Source of the DNA: Bryobacterales bacterium
Lineage (GTDB): Bacteria > Acidobacteriota > Terriglobia > Bryobacterales > Bryobacteraceae
Direction of reading: 5' to 3'
NCBI GenBank assembly: GCA_016721425.1
Contig: JADKID010000005.1
Coordinates: 558,001-622,000 of the forward strand
Length of the DNA: 64,000 bases
Positions 52,320 through 60,009 of the stretch are shown here, piece by piece (within the stretch, counting starts at the first letter, position 1; each line of letters starts with the position of its first letter). The notes below the pieces were generated by a model, which saw only the letters and a program-made list of their open reading frames with translations, had not been told where the DNA came from and did no database searches. A program made the position numbers and the translations under genes.

Positions 52320-52526
52320 GGCGGTCTCCATTTGCTCAATTGCTCTCTTGGGTCCCACAGCCCGTCATTTGGGCCATTGCACGGTGACACGTCGGAGGCA
52401 TTGCCCAGATTCTATGCTCTGTACGGTGGTCCGCACAAGCTATCCGCATCTCTTTCGCTTTTCCTGGCGCAAGGCATTGCGGAAGAGTGCTGCGGAAAAA
52501 CTCTAGCCGGTATCCGCTGTACGCGT

Positions 52527-52539
52527 CATAATCGACGCA
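52527..52539 (+). promoter_or_regulatory. -10 element for a leaderless start
   Basis: CATAAT at 52527-52532 ends six bases before ATG 52539, with no Shine-Dalgarno sequence. Transcription would start on the ATG. Confidence 0.45.
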
Positions 52540-52904
52540 TGACCGCGCGCCATCTCCTCATCCTCGCGTCCCTCTGCGTGATGCCGGCGTTCGCCGCCGA
52601 CATCACCGGCAAGTGGACCGCGTCCATCGACACCCCAATCGGGCTGCAGAACTACGTCTACGATTTCAAGGCGGACGGCGGGAAGCTCACCGGCACCGCC
52701 AAGAACAGCATGGGCGAAGCCGCCACTCCCATCACCGAAGGCAAGATCTCCGGGGATACGGTGACGTTTGTCGAAGTTCTGAAGCTCGAAGGCAACGAGA
52801 TCAAGATCACCTATACAGGCAAGATCGCCGGCGATGAGATCAAGTTCGCCCGCCAGGTGGCCGAGTTTGCCAACGAGGAGTTTGTCGCCAAACGGGCGAA
52901 GTAG
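52539..52904 (+). CDS. Small secreted beta-rich protein, unknown
   Basis: The 121-residue protein has a signal peptide (HLLILASLCVMPAFA). A compact beta-strand domain follows: DITGKWTASIDTP, NYVYDFKADGGKLTGTAKNS, ITEGKISGDTVTFVEVLKLE, KITYTGKIAGDEIKFARQVA. The repeated G-x-I/L-x-G-x strands resemble small lipocalin-like/META-type extracellular proteins common in Acidobacteria. No catalytic residues stand out. Its stop is directly adjacent to the stop of the converging GDSL gene (no gap). The promoter appears to be the leaderless element at 52527. Confidence 0.7.
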   Translation: MTARHLLILASLCVMPAFAADITGKWTASIDTPIGLQNYVYDFKADGGKLTGTAKNSMGEAATPITEGKISGDTVTFVEVLKLEGNEIKITYTGKIAGDEIKFARQVAEFANEEFVAKRAK

Positions 52905-53648
52905 TTATTGCAGCGCCTTGCGGATGGCGGATGCCGCCACGGGCGCCAACAGTTCGTATCCACGCGCGTTGGGGTGCAGCCCGTCGCCCGAGAATCCGTC
53001 CTTCAAGAAACCCTTCTCGTCCACTGTGGCGGCGTAGTAATCGGCGAGGATCGCGCCGCTGGCGGCGGCGTATTCTTTCAGCCAGGCATTCAACTTGAGG
53101 ATGTCGGCGGGCGGGCGCCGCTCGGTCTGCTTGCGTGATGTGTAGTCGCTCACCGGCATCACCGTGCAGAGGATCACTTTGATGCCGTGCGCTTTCGCCA
53201 GCTCCGTCATGGCCCGGAAATCGTCGGCGATCTGCGCGAGCGTCACCGGGCCGGTGTTGCGCGAGATGTCATTGGTGCCGGCGAGGATGATCAGCGCCGC
53301 GGGCTTCAGGTTGATGACATCGGGGTACATGCGCACCAGCATCTGCGCGGTGGTTTGTCCGCTGATGCCGCGATTGACGTAGGGCTGATCCGGAAATGTC
53401 TGCGCCAGCTTCCAGCCGTCGGTAATGGAATCGCCGAGAAAGACCACGCGCCGGGGCTCGGCCGGCAACGCCTTCAGCCGCTGGTTATCGGCATGATAGC
53501 GGCCCAGTTGATTCCAGTCCTGCAACTGATCGGCCAGATTCTGGGCCGTTGTCTGCAGGCAGCAGCCGGCCTTTGGCGGGGCGTACTCGTCCACCAACTG
53601 GGCCCACGCGGCCGTCGCCATGAAAAGAAGAAATGCCACTCGTCTCAT
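52905..53648 (-). CDS. Secreted SGNH/GDSL hydrolase
   Basis: The 247-residue protein has a signal peptide (RVAFLLFMATAAWAQ) and all SGNH blocks: block I RRVVFLGDSITDGWKL with S74, block II Gly in NRGISGQTTAQML, block III LIILAGTNDISRNT and block V DGLHPNARGYELLAPV with Asp and His. This resembles platelet-activating-factor-acetylhydrolase-like and rhamnogalacturonan acetylesterase-like enzymes. The hexamer GATAAT (53661-53656) ends 7 bases before ATG 53648, favouring that start over ATG 53657, which the hexamer overlaps. Deacetylation of a carbohydrate is likely given the surroundings. Confidence 0.83.
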   Translation of the reverse strand: MRRVAFLLFMATAAWAQLVDEYAPPKAGCCLQTTAQNLADQLQDWNQLGRYHADNQRLKALPAEPRRVVFLGDSITDGWKLAQTFPDQPYVNRGISGQTTAQMLVRMYPDVINLKPAALIILAGTNDISRNTGPVTLAQIADDFRAMTELAKAHGIKVILCTVMPVSDYTSRKQTERRPPADILKLNAWLKEYAAASGAILADYYAATVDEKGFLKDGFSGDGLHPNARGYELLAPVAASAIRKALQ

Positions 53649-53661
53649 GCCCGGCATTATC
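53649..53661 (-). promoter_or_regulatory. -10 element for a leaderless start
   Basis: On the minus strand GATAAT (53661-53656) ends seven bases before ATG 53648; no Shine-Dalgarno sequence. The diverging esterase gene has TACGAT at 53679-53684, ten bases before its own ATG, giving a compact 46-base divergent promoter region. Confidence 0.45.
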
Positions 53662-53694
53662 GCACCGCGCGGCTTTGATACGATGGCGGGCGCC

Positions 53695-54726
53695 ATGAAA
53701 CTCGCCCTCCCGCTGCTGCTGCTGCCCGCGTTTCTTTTCGCCCAACAGGGCACGGTGGATCACATCACAGTGCACGGCAAGAGCCTGGAAGGAAATCTGA
53801 GCAACGATCCGGCGGACCGCAGTGTTTCGGTGTACCTGCCGCCGAGCTACAAGAAAGAGACCAAGCGCCGCTACCCGGTGGTCTACTTCCTGCACGGTTT
53901 CACGGACAGTGACGAACTCTGGTTCCGCGCGGAGAAGCACTGGATCAACTTGCCCAAGGTGCTGGACAAAGCGCTCGCCGGCGGTGGAGTGCAGGAGGCG
54001 ATTGTCGTCATGCCGAACGCGCTGACGCGCTTCGGCGGCAGCATGTATTCGAGTTCGGTGACGACCGGCGACTGGGAGACGTTTGTCGCCAGGGAGCTGG
54101 TCGCGTATGTCGACTCGCATTACCGGACGCTGGCGCGCGCCGAGAGCCGCGGCCTCACCGGCCACTCGATGGGCGGCTACGGGACCATCCGCATCGGCAT
54201 GAAATTCCCCGAGATCTTTTCCAGTTTTTACGCGCTGAGCCCGTGTTGCCTGTCCGGCCCGAACCCCGCGCGGCCGGACGGTGTGCCGCGGGCGGAGTCC
54301 CTCAAGGCCGGCGACGACATTGCGAAGCTGGATTTCGGCACGAAGGCGCAACTGGCCTCGGCTGCGGCGTGGAGCCCGAACCCGAAGAATCCGCCGTTCT
54401 TCCTGGACCTCACCACGGCGAATGGCGAGGCTCGTCCGGCGATCCTGGCCAAGCAGGCCGCGAGCGCGCCGCTGGTGAATATCGATCAGTATGTCGCCAA
54501 CCTGCGCCGCCTCCGCGCGGTCGCCTTTGACGCCGGCGACAAGGACGTGCAAATCGCGGGGACGATCCGCACGCTCGACAAGATTCTGACCGATTACGAG
54601 GTGCCGCATCTGTTCGAGATCTACGACGGCAATCACGTGAACCACATCGCGGACCGGATTGAACAGAGGGTGATGCCGTTCTTTTCGAAGAATCTGGATG
54701 CGACGCAGCCGGGGCGGCGGCGGTAG
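53695..54726 (+). CDS. Secreted esterase of the S-formylglutathione hydrolase/Fes-like type
   Basis: The 343-residue protein has a signal peptide (LALPLLLLPAFLFAQQ) and an alpha/beta-hydrolase fold without the extra N-domain of the paralogues at 5219 and 8524. Key blocks are SVSVYLPPSYKKETKRRYPV, VVYFLHGFTDSDELWF, IVVMPNALTRFGGSMY, the nucleophile in RGLTGHSMGGYGTIRIGMK, and a C-terminal His in YDGNHVNHI. The GHSMGG elbow and EIYDGNH ending match the esterase-D/putative esterase family. ATG 53695 fits the leader and a -10 hexamer ten bases upstream. Substrate unknown; an acyl sugar is plausible. Confidence 0.8.
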   Translation: MKLALPLLLLPAFLFAQQGTVDHITVHGKSLEGNLSNDPADRSVSVYLPPSYKKETKRRYPVVYFLHGFTDSDELWFRAEKHWINLPKVLDKALAGGGVQEAIVVMPNALTRFGGSMYSSSVTTGDWETFVARELVAYVDSHYRTLARAESRGLTGHSMGGYGTIRIGMKFPEIFSSFYALSPCCLSGPNPARPDGVPRAESLKAGDDIAKLDFGTKAQLASAAAWSPNPKNPPFFLDLTTANGEARPAILAKQAASAPLVNIDQYVANLRRLRAVAFDAGDKDVQIAGTIRTLDKILTDYEVPHLFEIYDGNHVNHIADRIEQRVMPFFSKNLDATQPGRRR

Positions 54727-54827
54727 ACGCGGATTGGCTGGGCGACACACCATCAGGAGCTCCCCCGCTCTGGAGCGGCCCTTGGTTTGACGAGGAAGTG
54801 GTCCTTCAAGGGGTTTTGGAGACAGAC

Positions 54828-56297
54828 ATGAAACAGCGAAGAGCATTGGCGGCGGCATTTCTGCTGTTGACAGCGGGCGCTCTGACGATTAATCAGACAT
54901 ACGCACAGCAACGCGCGGTGGTGAAGCCTGTTGATAGCGGGGAGGCGCTGGTGAACCCTGCGATGGGCTGGGCCTTTCACCACTACGACAACAACATCGT
55001 TCGATACGGGCTGGATCTTGAGCCATCCGACACGGTGGACGATTTTCCCGGGGCCAGCGTGATCTACCTGCGCCTGGCATGGTCGTACCTGGAACCGGAG
55101 GAAGGCAAGTTCAACTGGCAGATCGTCGACACGCCGGCACAACGTTGGATTGACAAGGGTTTCCAGGTGGCCTTTCGTTTCAGTTGTGCCGAGTCAGATT
55201 CCGCGCAGCCAAATGCCACGCCGAAGTGGGTCCGGGACGCGGGCGCTAAGGGCTACTACTTCAAGCCGCGGGCAGGCATCGACGAAAGCGGCAAGATGTG
55301 GGAGCCGAAATACGACGATCCGGTCTTCCTGGAGAAACTCGACCACTTCCTGGCCGCTGCCGCGGCGCGCTACGATGGCAATCCCAACGTGGCGTTCATT
55401 GACGTCGGGTCTTTCGGCGTCTGGGGCGAGGGCCACACGCACGCCACGACCCGGCTGCCCTACGATGCGCGCACGGTGAAACTGCACCTGGATCTGCACA
55501 AGAAGCATTTTAAGAAGACACTGCTGGCGGCCAACGATGACTTCTCCAACCAGGGCCGGGGTTTGGAGACACTGCACTACGCACGGGAGCTTGGGATGAC
55601 CCTGCGGGACGACAGCATTCTGGTGGCGTGCAAGGAGCAGGCCTCTCATCATGCCTACGTTTCCGATATCTTCTGGCCGCACCTGCCTGTGATACTCGAG
55701 ATGGAGCATTACGGGCCCTCCGTGTCGCGTGGATGCTGGCAAGATGGCGTACTTTTTCTGAAAGCGATCGAGGATTACCGGGCGGCCTACGCGACGGTTC
55801 ACTGGTATCCGCGCGAGTTCTATCAGAAGAACAAGAAACTGGTGGATGCCATCAATCTGCGTCTCGGCTACCGCCTTCAATTGCTTGAGGCCTCGTGGCC
55901 AGCTGAAATGGCGCGCGATCAGCCTCTCACGGTGGGTTACCGCTGGCGCAACGCGGGAGTGGCGCCCTGCTATCCCGGCGGGCACCCAGCCATCACGCTC
56001 AAGGATGCCAAGGGAGGCATCGTGGGAGTCTTCGTGGATGAGAATTTTGACCTGCGCACGTTGCCCACCGGGCCGGCGGGAAAGGCGCTGCCGGTGGGAA
56101 GGCAGGAGCAAGCGTCGAGCCAGGCGGATCGGCCATTCATCTCGTATGCCCTCCCGCCTGAGCCCATCTTCAAACCGGGCGCCTATGATGTGTTCATCTC
56201 GGTGGGAGACAAGGCTGGCTCACCAAAGATCGCGCTGCCGCTTGCCGGCAACGACGGACATCAGCGATACCGGTTGGGCAGGATCGTTGTTCGATAG
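54828..56297 (+). CDS. Secreted DUF4832-type protein with TIM-barrel-like domain
   Basis: The 489-residue protein has a signal peptide (ALAAAFLLLTAGALTINQTY). Residues about 45-360 resemble the barrel of DUF4832/glycosidase-like proteins: ALVNPAMGWAFHHYDNNIVR, VIYLRLAWSYLEPEEGKFNW and FIDVGSFGVWGEGHTHATTR. The Glu in WGEGH stands where clan A hydrolases hold the acid. A beta-sandwich of about 110 residues ends the protein (PLTVGYRWRNAGVAPCYPGG). It likely acts on or binds a polysaccharide; catalytic activity is not established for the family. GGAG 7 bases before ATG 54828 sets the start. Confidence 0.7.
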   Translation: MKQRRALAAAFLLLTAGALTINQTYAQQRAVVKPVDSGEALVNPAMGWAFHHYDNNIVRYGLDLEPSDTVDDFPGASVIYLRLAWSYLEPEEGKFNWQIVDTPAQRWIDKGFQVAFRFSCAESDSAQPNATPKWVRDAGAKGYYFKPRAGIDESGKMWEPKYDDPVFLEKLDHFLAAAAARYDGNPNVAFIDVGSFGVWGEGHTHATTRLPYDARTVKLHLDLHKKHFKKTLLAANDDFSNQGRGLETLHYARELGMTLRDDSILVACKEQASHHAYVSDIFWPHLPVILEMEHYGPSVSRGCWQDGVLFLKAIEDYRAAYATVHWYPREFYQKNKKLVDAINLRLGYRLQLLEASWPAEMARDQPLTVGYRWRNAGVAPCYPGGHPAITLKDAKGGIVGVFVDENFDLRTLPTGPAGKALPVGRQEQASSQADRPFISYALPPEPIFKPGAYDVFISVGDKAGSPKIALPLAGNDGHQRYRLGRIVVR

Positions 56298-56309
56298 GCG
56301 GGCGAAAGT

Positions 56310-56321
56310 GGGGGGGGGGGG
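56310..56321. repeat. Homopolymer of 12 G residues
   Basis: An uninterrupted G12 tract lies 13 bases after the DUF4832 stop and 8 bases before the 3' end of tRNA-Gln. It is the longest mononucleotide run noticed in the window. Confidence 0.8.
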
Positions 56322-56329
56322 AGCGCGGA

Positions 56330-56403
56330 TGGCTGGGAGACAGGGACTCGAACCCCGATACGCGGCTCCAGAGGCCGCAGTCTTACCATTAGACGATCTC
56401 CCA
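56330..56403 (-). tRNA. tRNA-Gln (anticodon CTG)
   Basis: A complete 74-base cloverleaf on the minus strand with encoded CCA. Acceptor stem TGGGAGA pairs with TCTCCCA, the D arm is GTCT/AGAC, the anticodon stem is GCGGC/GCCGC around loop CTCTGGA (anticodon CTG), and the T arm has loop TTCGAGT. U1-A72 is the expected identity feature for Gln, and the discriminator base is G. It decodes CAG codons. It stands alone without other tRNA genes nearby; no attachment-site repeat or integrase is seen beside it. Confidence 0.95.
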
Positions 56404-56780
56404 GCAAGGAGAGCTCTCAGCCACAATATAGCACAACAAAGCGCCTGTTTACACGCTCTGCTCTAGTTTCGGATAACGTAGGCTGAAAGGTTTTTTCGGG
56501 GACTCCCGGCGGCGTTCTTGTCCCGCCGGCGCTAGCGCCACCGCGTCGATTGCATACCATGTTCCGGGCGCGAAAGGGCAAGCCCACCTTCGGCCGGATC
56601 GCCTCGGGTCGCCGGGGCCGAGTGCGTCGCTTCACTTCCAGGATTGCATCCAGTCCCGCCTGCAGCCCATCTGTTCGGTTGAAATCGGCAACGCTCCGTC
56701 GCCGGGCCGCATCTAGCTAATATCGTTGTGTCGGTAAGCAGGCAGGTTCGCCGGGCCGACGACCTCGTTACGGTTTTCTG
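56404..56780. other. Intergenic stretch upstream of tRNA-Gln and a beta-barrel gene
   Basis: No convincing gene. A GC hairpin (CCGGCGG 56506-56512 with CCGCCGG 56523-56529) is preceded by TTTTTT at 56491-56496 on the plus strand. TACGGT at 56769-56774 ends six bases before ATG 56781 and is a further leaderless-type -10 candidate. The segment should also hold the tRNA promoter on the minus strand. Confidence 0.4.
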
Positions 56781-57308
56781 ATGCGACCACTTCTCATTGC
56801 AATATTTGTTTGCGCGCCGCTCTCCGCCCAGCTGATCAACTGGGGCGTGAAGGGCGGCGTGCCCTTCAACGACGCCGTCAAAGCGGCAGGGACTTTCAGC
56901 AGCAACTTCAGCCGCTGGACTGTGGGCCCGGTGGTGGAGGTGAATCTGCCGGCGGGCCTGGGTCTGGAGTTTGACGCGCTCTACCGGCGCACGGGCTACA
57001 CCTTCGCCAGCACCAACAACTCGGGCTCCATCGAGTTTCCGCTGCTGGTGAAGTACAAGTTTCCGGGCACGCTGGCGCGCATGTATGTGGATGGCGGCTT
57101 TGCATTCCGTCACATCGGGGACATTCCGCTGCTCCAGGATGCTAATTCCAAGGGCCTGGTCTTCGGAGCAGGCTTCCGCTACGATCTCAAGCTGATCAAG
57201 ATCAGTCCGGAGCTCCGCTATACACGCTGGGGCAACGAACCGTTCTCTTATACCGATCTGAAGTCGGCGCGCAACCAGATGGAGTTTCTGATCGGCATCA
57301 CGTTCTAG
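56781..57308 (+). CDS. Small outer-membrane beta-barrel protein
   Basis: The 175-residue protein has a short signal peptide (MRPLLIAIFVCAPLSAQ). About eight alternating strands follow: NWGVKGGVPFND, WTVGPVVEVNLPAGLGLEFD, IEFPLLVKYKFPG, MYVDGGFAFRHIG, LVFGAGFRYDLKLIKISPEL, QMEFLIGITF. It ends in phenylalanine, as outer-membrane barrels recognised by the BAM complex do. It resembles the PorT/OmpW-like outer_membrane_beta-barrel family. Function is unknown; such proteins may be structural or transport small molecules. It converges on the ATP-grasp gene with a two-base gap. Confidence 0.72.
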   Translation: MRPLLIAIFVCAPLSAQLINWGVKGGVPFNDAVKAAGTFSSNFSRWTVGPVVEVNLPAGLGLEFDALYRRTGYTFASTNNSGSIEFPLLVKYKFPGTLARMYVDGGFAFRHIGDIPLLQDANSKGLVFGAGFRYDLKLIKISPELRYTRWGNEPFSYTDLKSARNQMEFLIGITF

Positions 57309-57310
57309 CT

Positions 57311-58519
57311 TTACGACGTCGGCTTTTCCTTCGGCGGGACGTAGGCCCAGAAATCGCGGGTGACGCGTTCGGCCAACTCCGCCAGCTTGGTCTGCACGGT
57401 GGCGTGAGAGGCACTGCGGACGATGAAGCCCACATGACTGGCCTTATCCATGCGCCAGACGATGTCGGGGTCGGTGTATGCGCTGGTGTCGGGATGCTCC
57501 TGGCGCGCGAGCGATACCAGCAGGCCGGCGTATTCCTGGCGTGGGGCGGGCACTTGGTAATCCGTCTTTCCGCCGGCCACTTCGATGCGGGCCCACTCGG
57601 CCCACAGGTTGATGCCGGTGGCGGCCTCCACCAGTTCCGCGATGTGGGCGCCGCCGACTCGGGCTGCGGTCTCCAGGAAGTAGACCTTGCCATCGTGTCC
57701 GATGATGAACTCGGTGTGCGACACGCCGCGGACCAGGCCGAGGGCGGCCAGCAGGTGGCGGTTCATTTCGAGGAGCAACTGCTCGCGCTCCGAGCCGCGC
57801 TCGAGCAATGCGGTGGTGAAGACGCCGCCGTGATGCGAGACGTCGAGCGGCGGGCGGCCGTAGCCGCTGGCCACGGCGAAGCGGATCTCGCGCTCATAGA
57901 CGATGGAATCGACGTGGAAGATGTCGCCGGGCACGTAGCGTTCCAGCAGGTAGTTGGGTTGCAAGTCGCCCAATTGCTCCAACGCCTGCCAGAGCTGATC
58001 CGTATTTTCGATCTTCTGGATGCCGATTGCGCCGGCGTAGCTGCGCGGCTTCAACACCCATGGCCCGGGCACTTTGTCGATGAAGCGCTGGATGCGCGCA
58101 TGGTTGAGGATGTGGACAAACTCGGGCACTTCAATGGATGCCTCGTAGGCCGACATGCGCATGGCGAGTTTATCGCGGAACCGCCGCACGGTGGTCTCGC
58201 CCATGCCGGGGATGCGGAGGTGCTCGCGGAGAGAGGCCGCCAGCTCGAGATCGAAATCATCGAGAGGGACGATGCGATCCAGGTGCTCGGTGCGGGCCAG
58301 ATAGGCGACGGCCTTGAGCGTATCCGCTTTGTTCCACTCGCGATCGACATCCGGCATATAGAAGAATTCGTCGATGGATTCGCGGGGCCAGTTGGCGGTG
58401 TCCTTGAGGCTGAGCGAGGTGAGGAGCAGCACGCGCGCGCCCTCGGCCTTGGCCTGGCGCAGGAACGCGTGGCCCTTCTCATAGCTCGCGATGGCGAGGA
58501 TGGTGACGGGTCGGCTCAT
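57311..58519 (-). CDS. ATP-grasp domain protein (carboxylate-amine/thiol ligase type)
   Basis: The 402-residue protein has a pre-ATP-grasp Rossmann-like N-domain (TILAIASYEKGHAFLRQAKA, about 1-110). An ATP-grasp core follows, with WVLKPRSYAGAIGIQKIENT (ATP-binding Lys), LLERYVPGDIFHVDSIVYER, and the metal-binding FLETAARVGGAHIAELVEAA. Family enzymes activate a carboxylate as acyl phosphate and join it to an amine or thiol. The C-terminal part (SHVGFIVRSASHATVQTKL) is an oligomerisation-type domain. It is the third gene behind an ArsA ATPase and a small Cys protein, eight bases after the latter. Substrates cannot be read; amino-acid or peptide ligation is the usual activity. Confidence 0.78.
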   Translation of the reverse strand: MSRPVTILAIASYEKGHAFLRQAKAEGARVLLLTSLSLKDTANWPRESIDEFFYMPDVDREWNKADTLKAVAYLARTEHLDRIVPLDDFDLELAASLREHLRIPGMGETTVRRFRDKLAMRMSAYEASIEVPEFVHILNHARIQRFIDKVPGPWVLKPRSYAGAIGIQKIENTDQLWQALEQLGDLQPNYLLERYVPGDIFHVDSIVYEREIRFAVASGYGRPPLDVSHHGGVFTTALLERGSEREQLLLEMNRHLLAALGLVRGVSHTEFIIGHDGKVYFLETAARVGGAHIAELVEAATGINLWAEWARIEVAGGKTDYQVPAPRQEYAGLLVSLARQEHPDTSAYTDPDIVWRMDKASHVGFIVRSASHATVQTKLAELAERVTRDFWAYVPPKEKPTS

Positions 58520-58527
58520 AGGTATGA

Positions 58528-58764
58528 CTACTCCACGTTCAGCTTGGTGCCCTTGGGCTCGGACTGGGAGAGGTCCTCAATGCGCGCGTCGATCATGGCG
58601 CGCACGCCCTTGAGAAACTCGACACGGGCTGCGTCGAAATGACGTTTGGCGCCCTCGGGCGGTCCCATGCGCCGGACGAATTCGCTCAGGAGCGGCCCAG
58701 CGCCGTGGCACAGACAGTTCTGACCGCTGCACGTATGTTGGGTTTTCTCTTCGGTTTCAGTCAT
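58528..58764 (-). CDS. 78-residue protein with C-x4-C-x-C-H motif, unknown
   Basis: I do not recognise this protein. Residues H10, C12, C17, C19 and H20 cluster in QHTCSGQNCLCHGAG and could bind zinc, copper or an iron-sulfur cluster. The rest is helical and charged (PLLSEFVRRMGPPEGAKRHF, then AARVEFLKGVRAMIDARIED). It starts inside the ArsA stop (ATGA overlap) and ends eight bases before the ATP-grasp gene, so it is certainly co-translated. The helical tail and metal-like head suggest an adaptor or carrier between the ATPase and the ligase. Confidence 0.7.
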   Translation of the reverse strand: MTETEEKTQHTCSGQNCLCHGAGPLLSEFVRRMGPPEGAKRHFDAARVEFLKGVRAMIDARIEDLSQSEPKGTKLNVE

Positions 58765-59951
58765 GCGCCCTCCTCCATCTCTACTGTCAGGATGCCACCA
58801 TTTAGTTTCGCGCGGACGGGCCGGAGTTGCGCCATGGAGACGGGCAGGCCGATGTGGCGGCGGATGGTGCCCACTTCCACGACCAGTTCGTCGCCTTTCT
58901 TGAACAGGCCCACCTCGCCTTTTTCGGTGAAGGGCACACGCAGGTGGACCTCGTAACGCCCGTCAACCTTGGTGAACTCATAGGGCCTCTCGCGGCGGGT
59001 GACGGCGGCCGGATCCGAGCCATCGGCGAAGAGGACCTGCGCCAATTCGCCAATGCGATCCATGCCCAGAATCTCGTGCCGGAACAGCGGCACGCGGCGC
59101 ACGGGCACGGGCGCGAAGTACGCCTCGGTCTCGGCCAGGAACTTCTTCTGCGAGGCGCGCCACTCGGTGAAGAACTTGTCTTTGACGGTCTCCGGCAGGA
59201 CGCGGTTCACAATCACTTCGTCCACGGTGAGGCCGTGGAGCGAGAAATAGACAAACGCCCGCTGGGTCTCGCGCACTACCATCTTCTCCGCGTTGGTGAC
59301 CAGACGAACGCTGGTGATCTCGGGGTCCTCCATCAGCGTATCGATGCCCTCGATTTTTTCGAAGAGTTCCTTGATGTTGGCGAAGTAGCTATCGGGCGGG
59401 AGTTCCACGGGCGAGACGCGATTGGCCAGCGGGCGGACGGCTTTCAGGATGCCGCGCTGCATGGGGAAGACGTGCTTCATGTACCAATCCAGCGTGGTGG
59501 GCATGGAGACGAAGCGCAGGCTCTCGGCGGTGGGAGCGCAATCCAGAACGACGACGTCGTAGCTTTTCTGGCGGCGGTACTGATTGACGTACATCATGGC
59601 GCTGAGCTCTTCCATGCCGGGGAAGATGGCCATCTCTTCGGCCTCCACATCGCTGAGGCCGGAGGTGCGCAGGATGCTGGTGATGTAGCCCGAGATCTCT
59701 GCCCAGTGGCGCTTGATCTCCTTTTGAATGTTGACCTCGTGGATGGAGAGGTTCGGCGCGATCTCCAGCGGCGCCGAGGTTTTGCCGTGGAACAGGCCGG
59801 ACTCCAGATCGAAGGAATCGGCCAGCGAGTGGGCCGGGTCCACGCTCATGACGAGGGTGCGGTAGCCCAACTCAGCCAAGCGCATGCCGCTGGCCGCCGC
59901 CACCGTGGTTTTGCCCACGCCGCCCTTGCCGCTATACAACAGGATTCTCAT
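58761..59951 (-). CDS. ArsA/Get3-family ATPase with C-terminal HSP20-like domain
   Basis: The 396-residue protein has the deviant Walker A ILLYSGKGGVGKTTVAAAS (K9 and K14), the ArsA/Get3 switch block VMSVDPAHSLADSFDLESG, and Walker-B-like VVVLDCAPTAESLRF, all in a single ATPase domain. Residues about 310-396 form a beta-sandwich of the ArsA_HSP20 type (YEVHLRVPFTEKGEVGLFKK, GDELVVEVGTIRRHIGLP). Get3-type ATPases dimerise around a zinc site and shield hydrophobic helices; ArsA drives arsenite export. No arsenic gene is nearby and ArsB is absent, so a targeting or chaperone role is likelier. It leads the three-gene operon with a Cys-motif protein and an ATP-grasp enzyme. Confidence 0.82.
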   Translation of the reverse strand: MRILLYSGKGGVGKTTVAAASGMRLAELGYRTLVMSVDPAHSLADSFDLESGLFHGKTSAPLEIAPNLSIHEVNIQKEIKRHWAEISGYITSILRTSGLSDVEAEEMAIFPGMEELSAMMYVNQYRRQKSYDVVVLDCAPTAESLRFVSMPTTLDWYMKHVFPMQRGILKAVRPLANRVSPVELPPDSYFANIKELFEKIEGIDTLMEDPEITSVRLVTNAEKMVVRETQRAFVYFSLHGLTVDEVIVNRVLPETVKDKFFTEWRASQKKFLAETEAYFAPVPVRRVPLFRHEILGMDRIGELAQVLFADGSDPAAVTRRERPYEFTKVDGRYEVHLRVPFTEKGEVGLFKKGDELVVEVGTIRRHIGLPVSMAQLRPVRAKLNGGILTVEMEEGA

Positions 59952-60009
59952 ATCACTACTTGGATGCTAGCGCCGTCCGTTGCGGGTGAGAAGTTATCAT
60001 AGGAGACTC

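Noticed and set aside
56491..56529. GC hairpin with a T-run as an intrinsic terminator
   Set aside because: The T-run precedes the hairpin on the plus strand and becomes an A-run after it on the minus strand, so neither direction gives hairpin followed by U.
58761..59951. Arsenic resistance operon
   Set aside because: The ATPase is ArsA-family, but no arsB, arsC, arsD or arsR is present, and its neighbours are an ATP-grasp enzyme and a small Cys protein.
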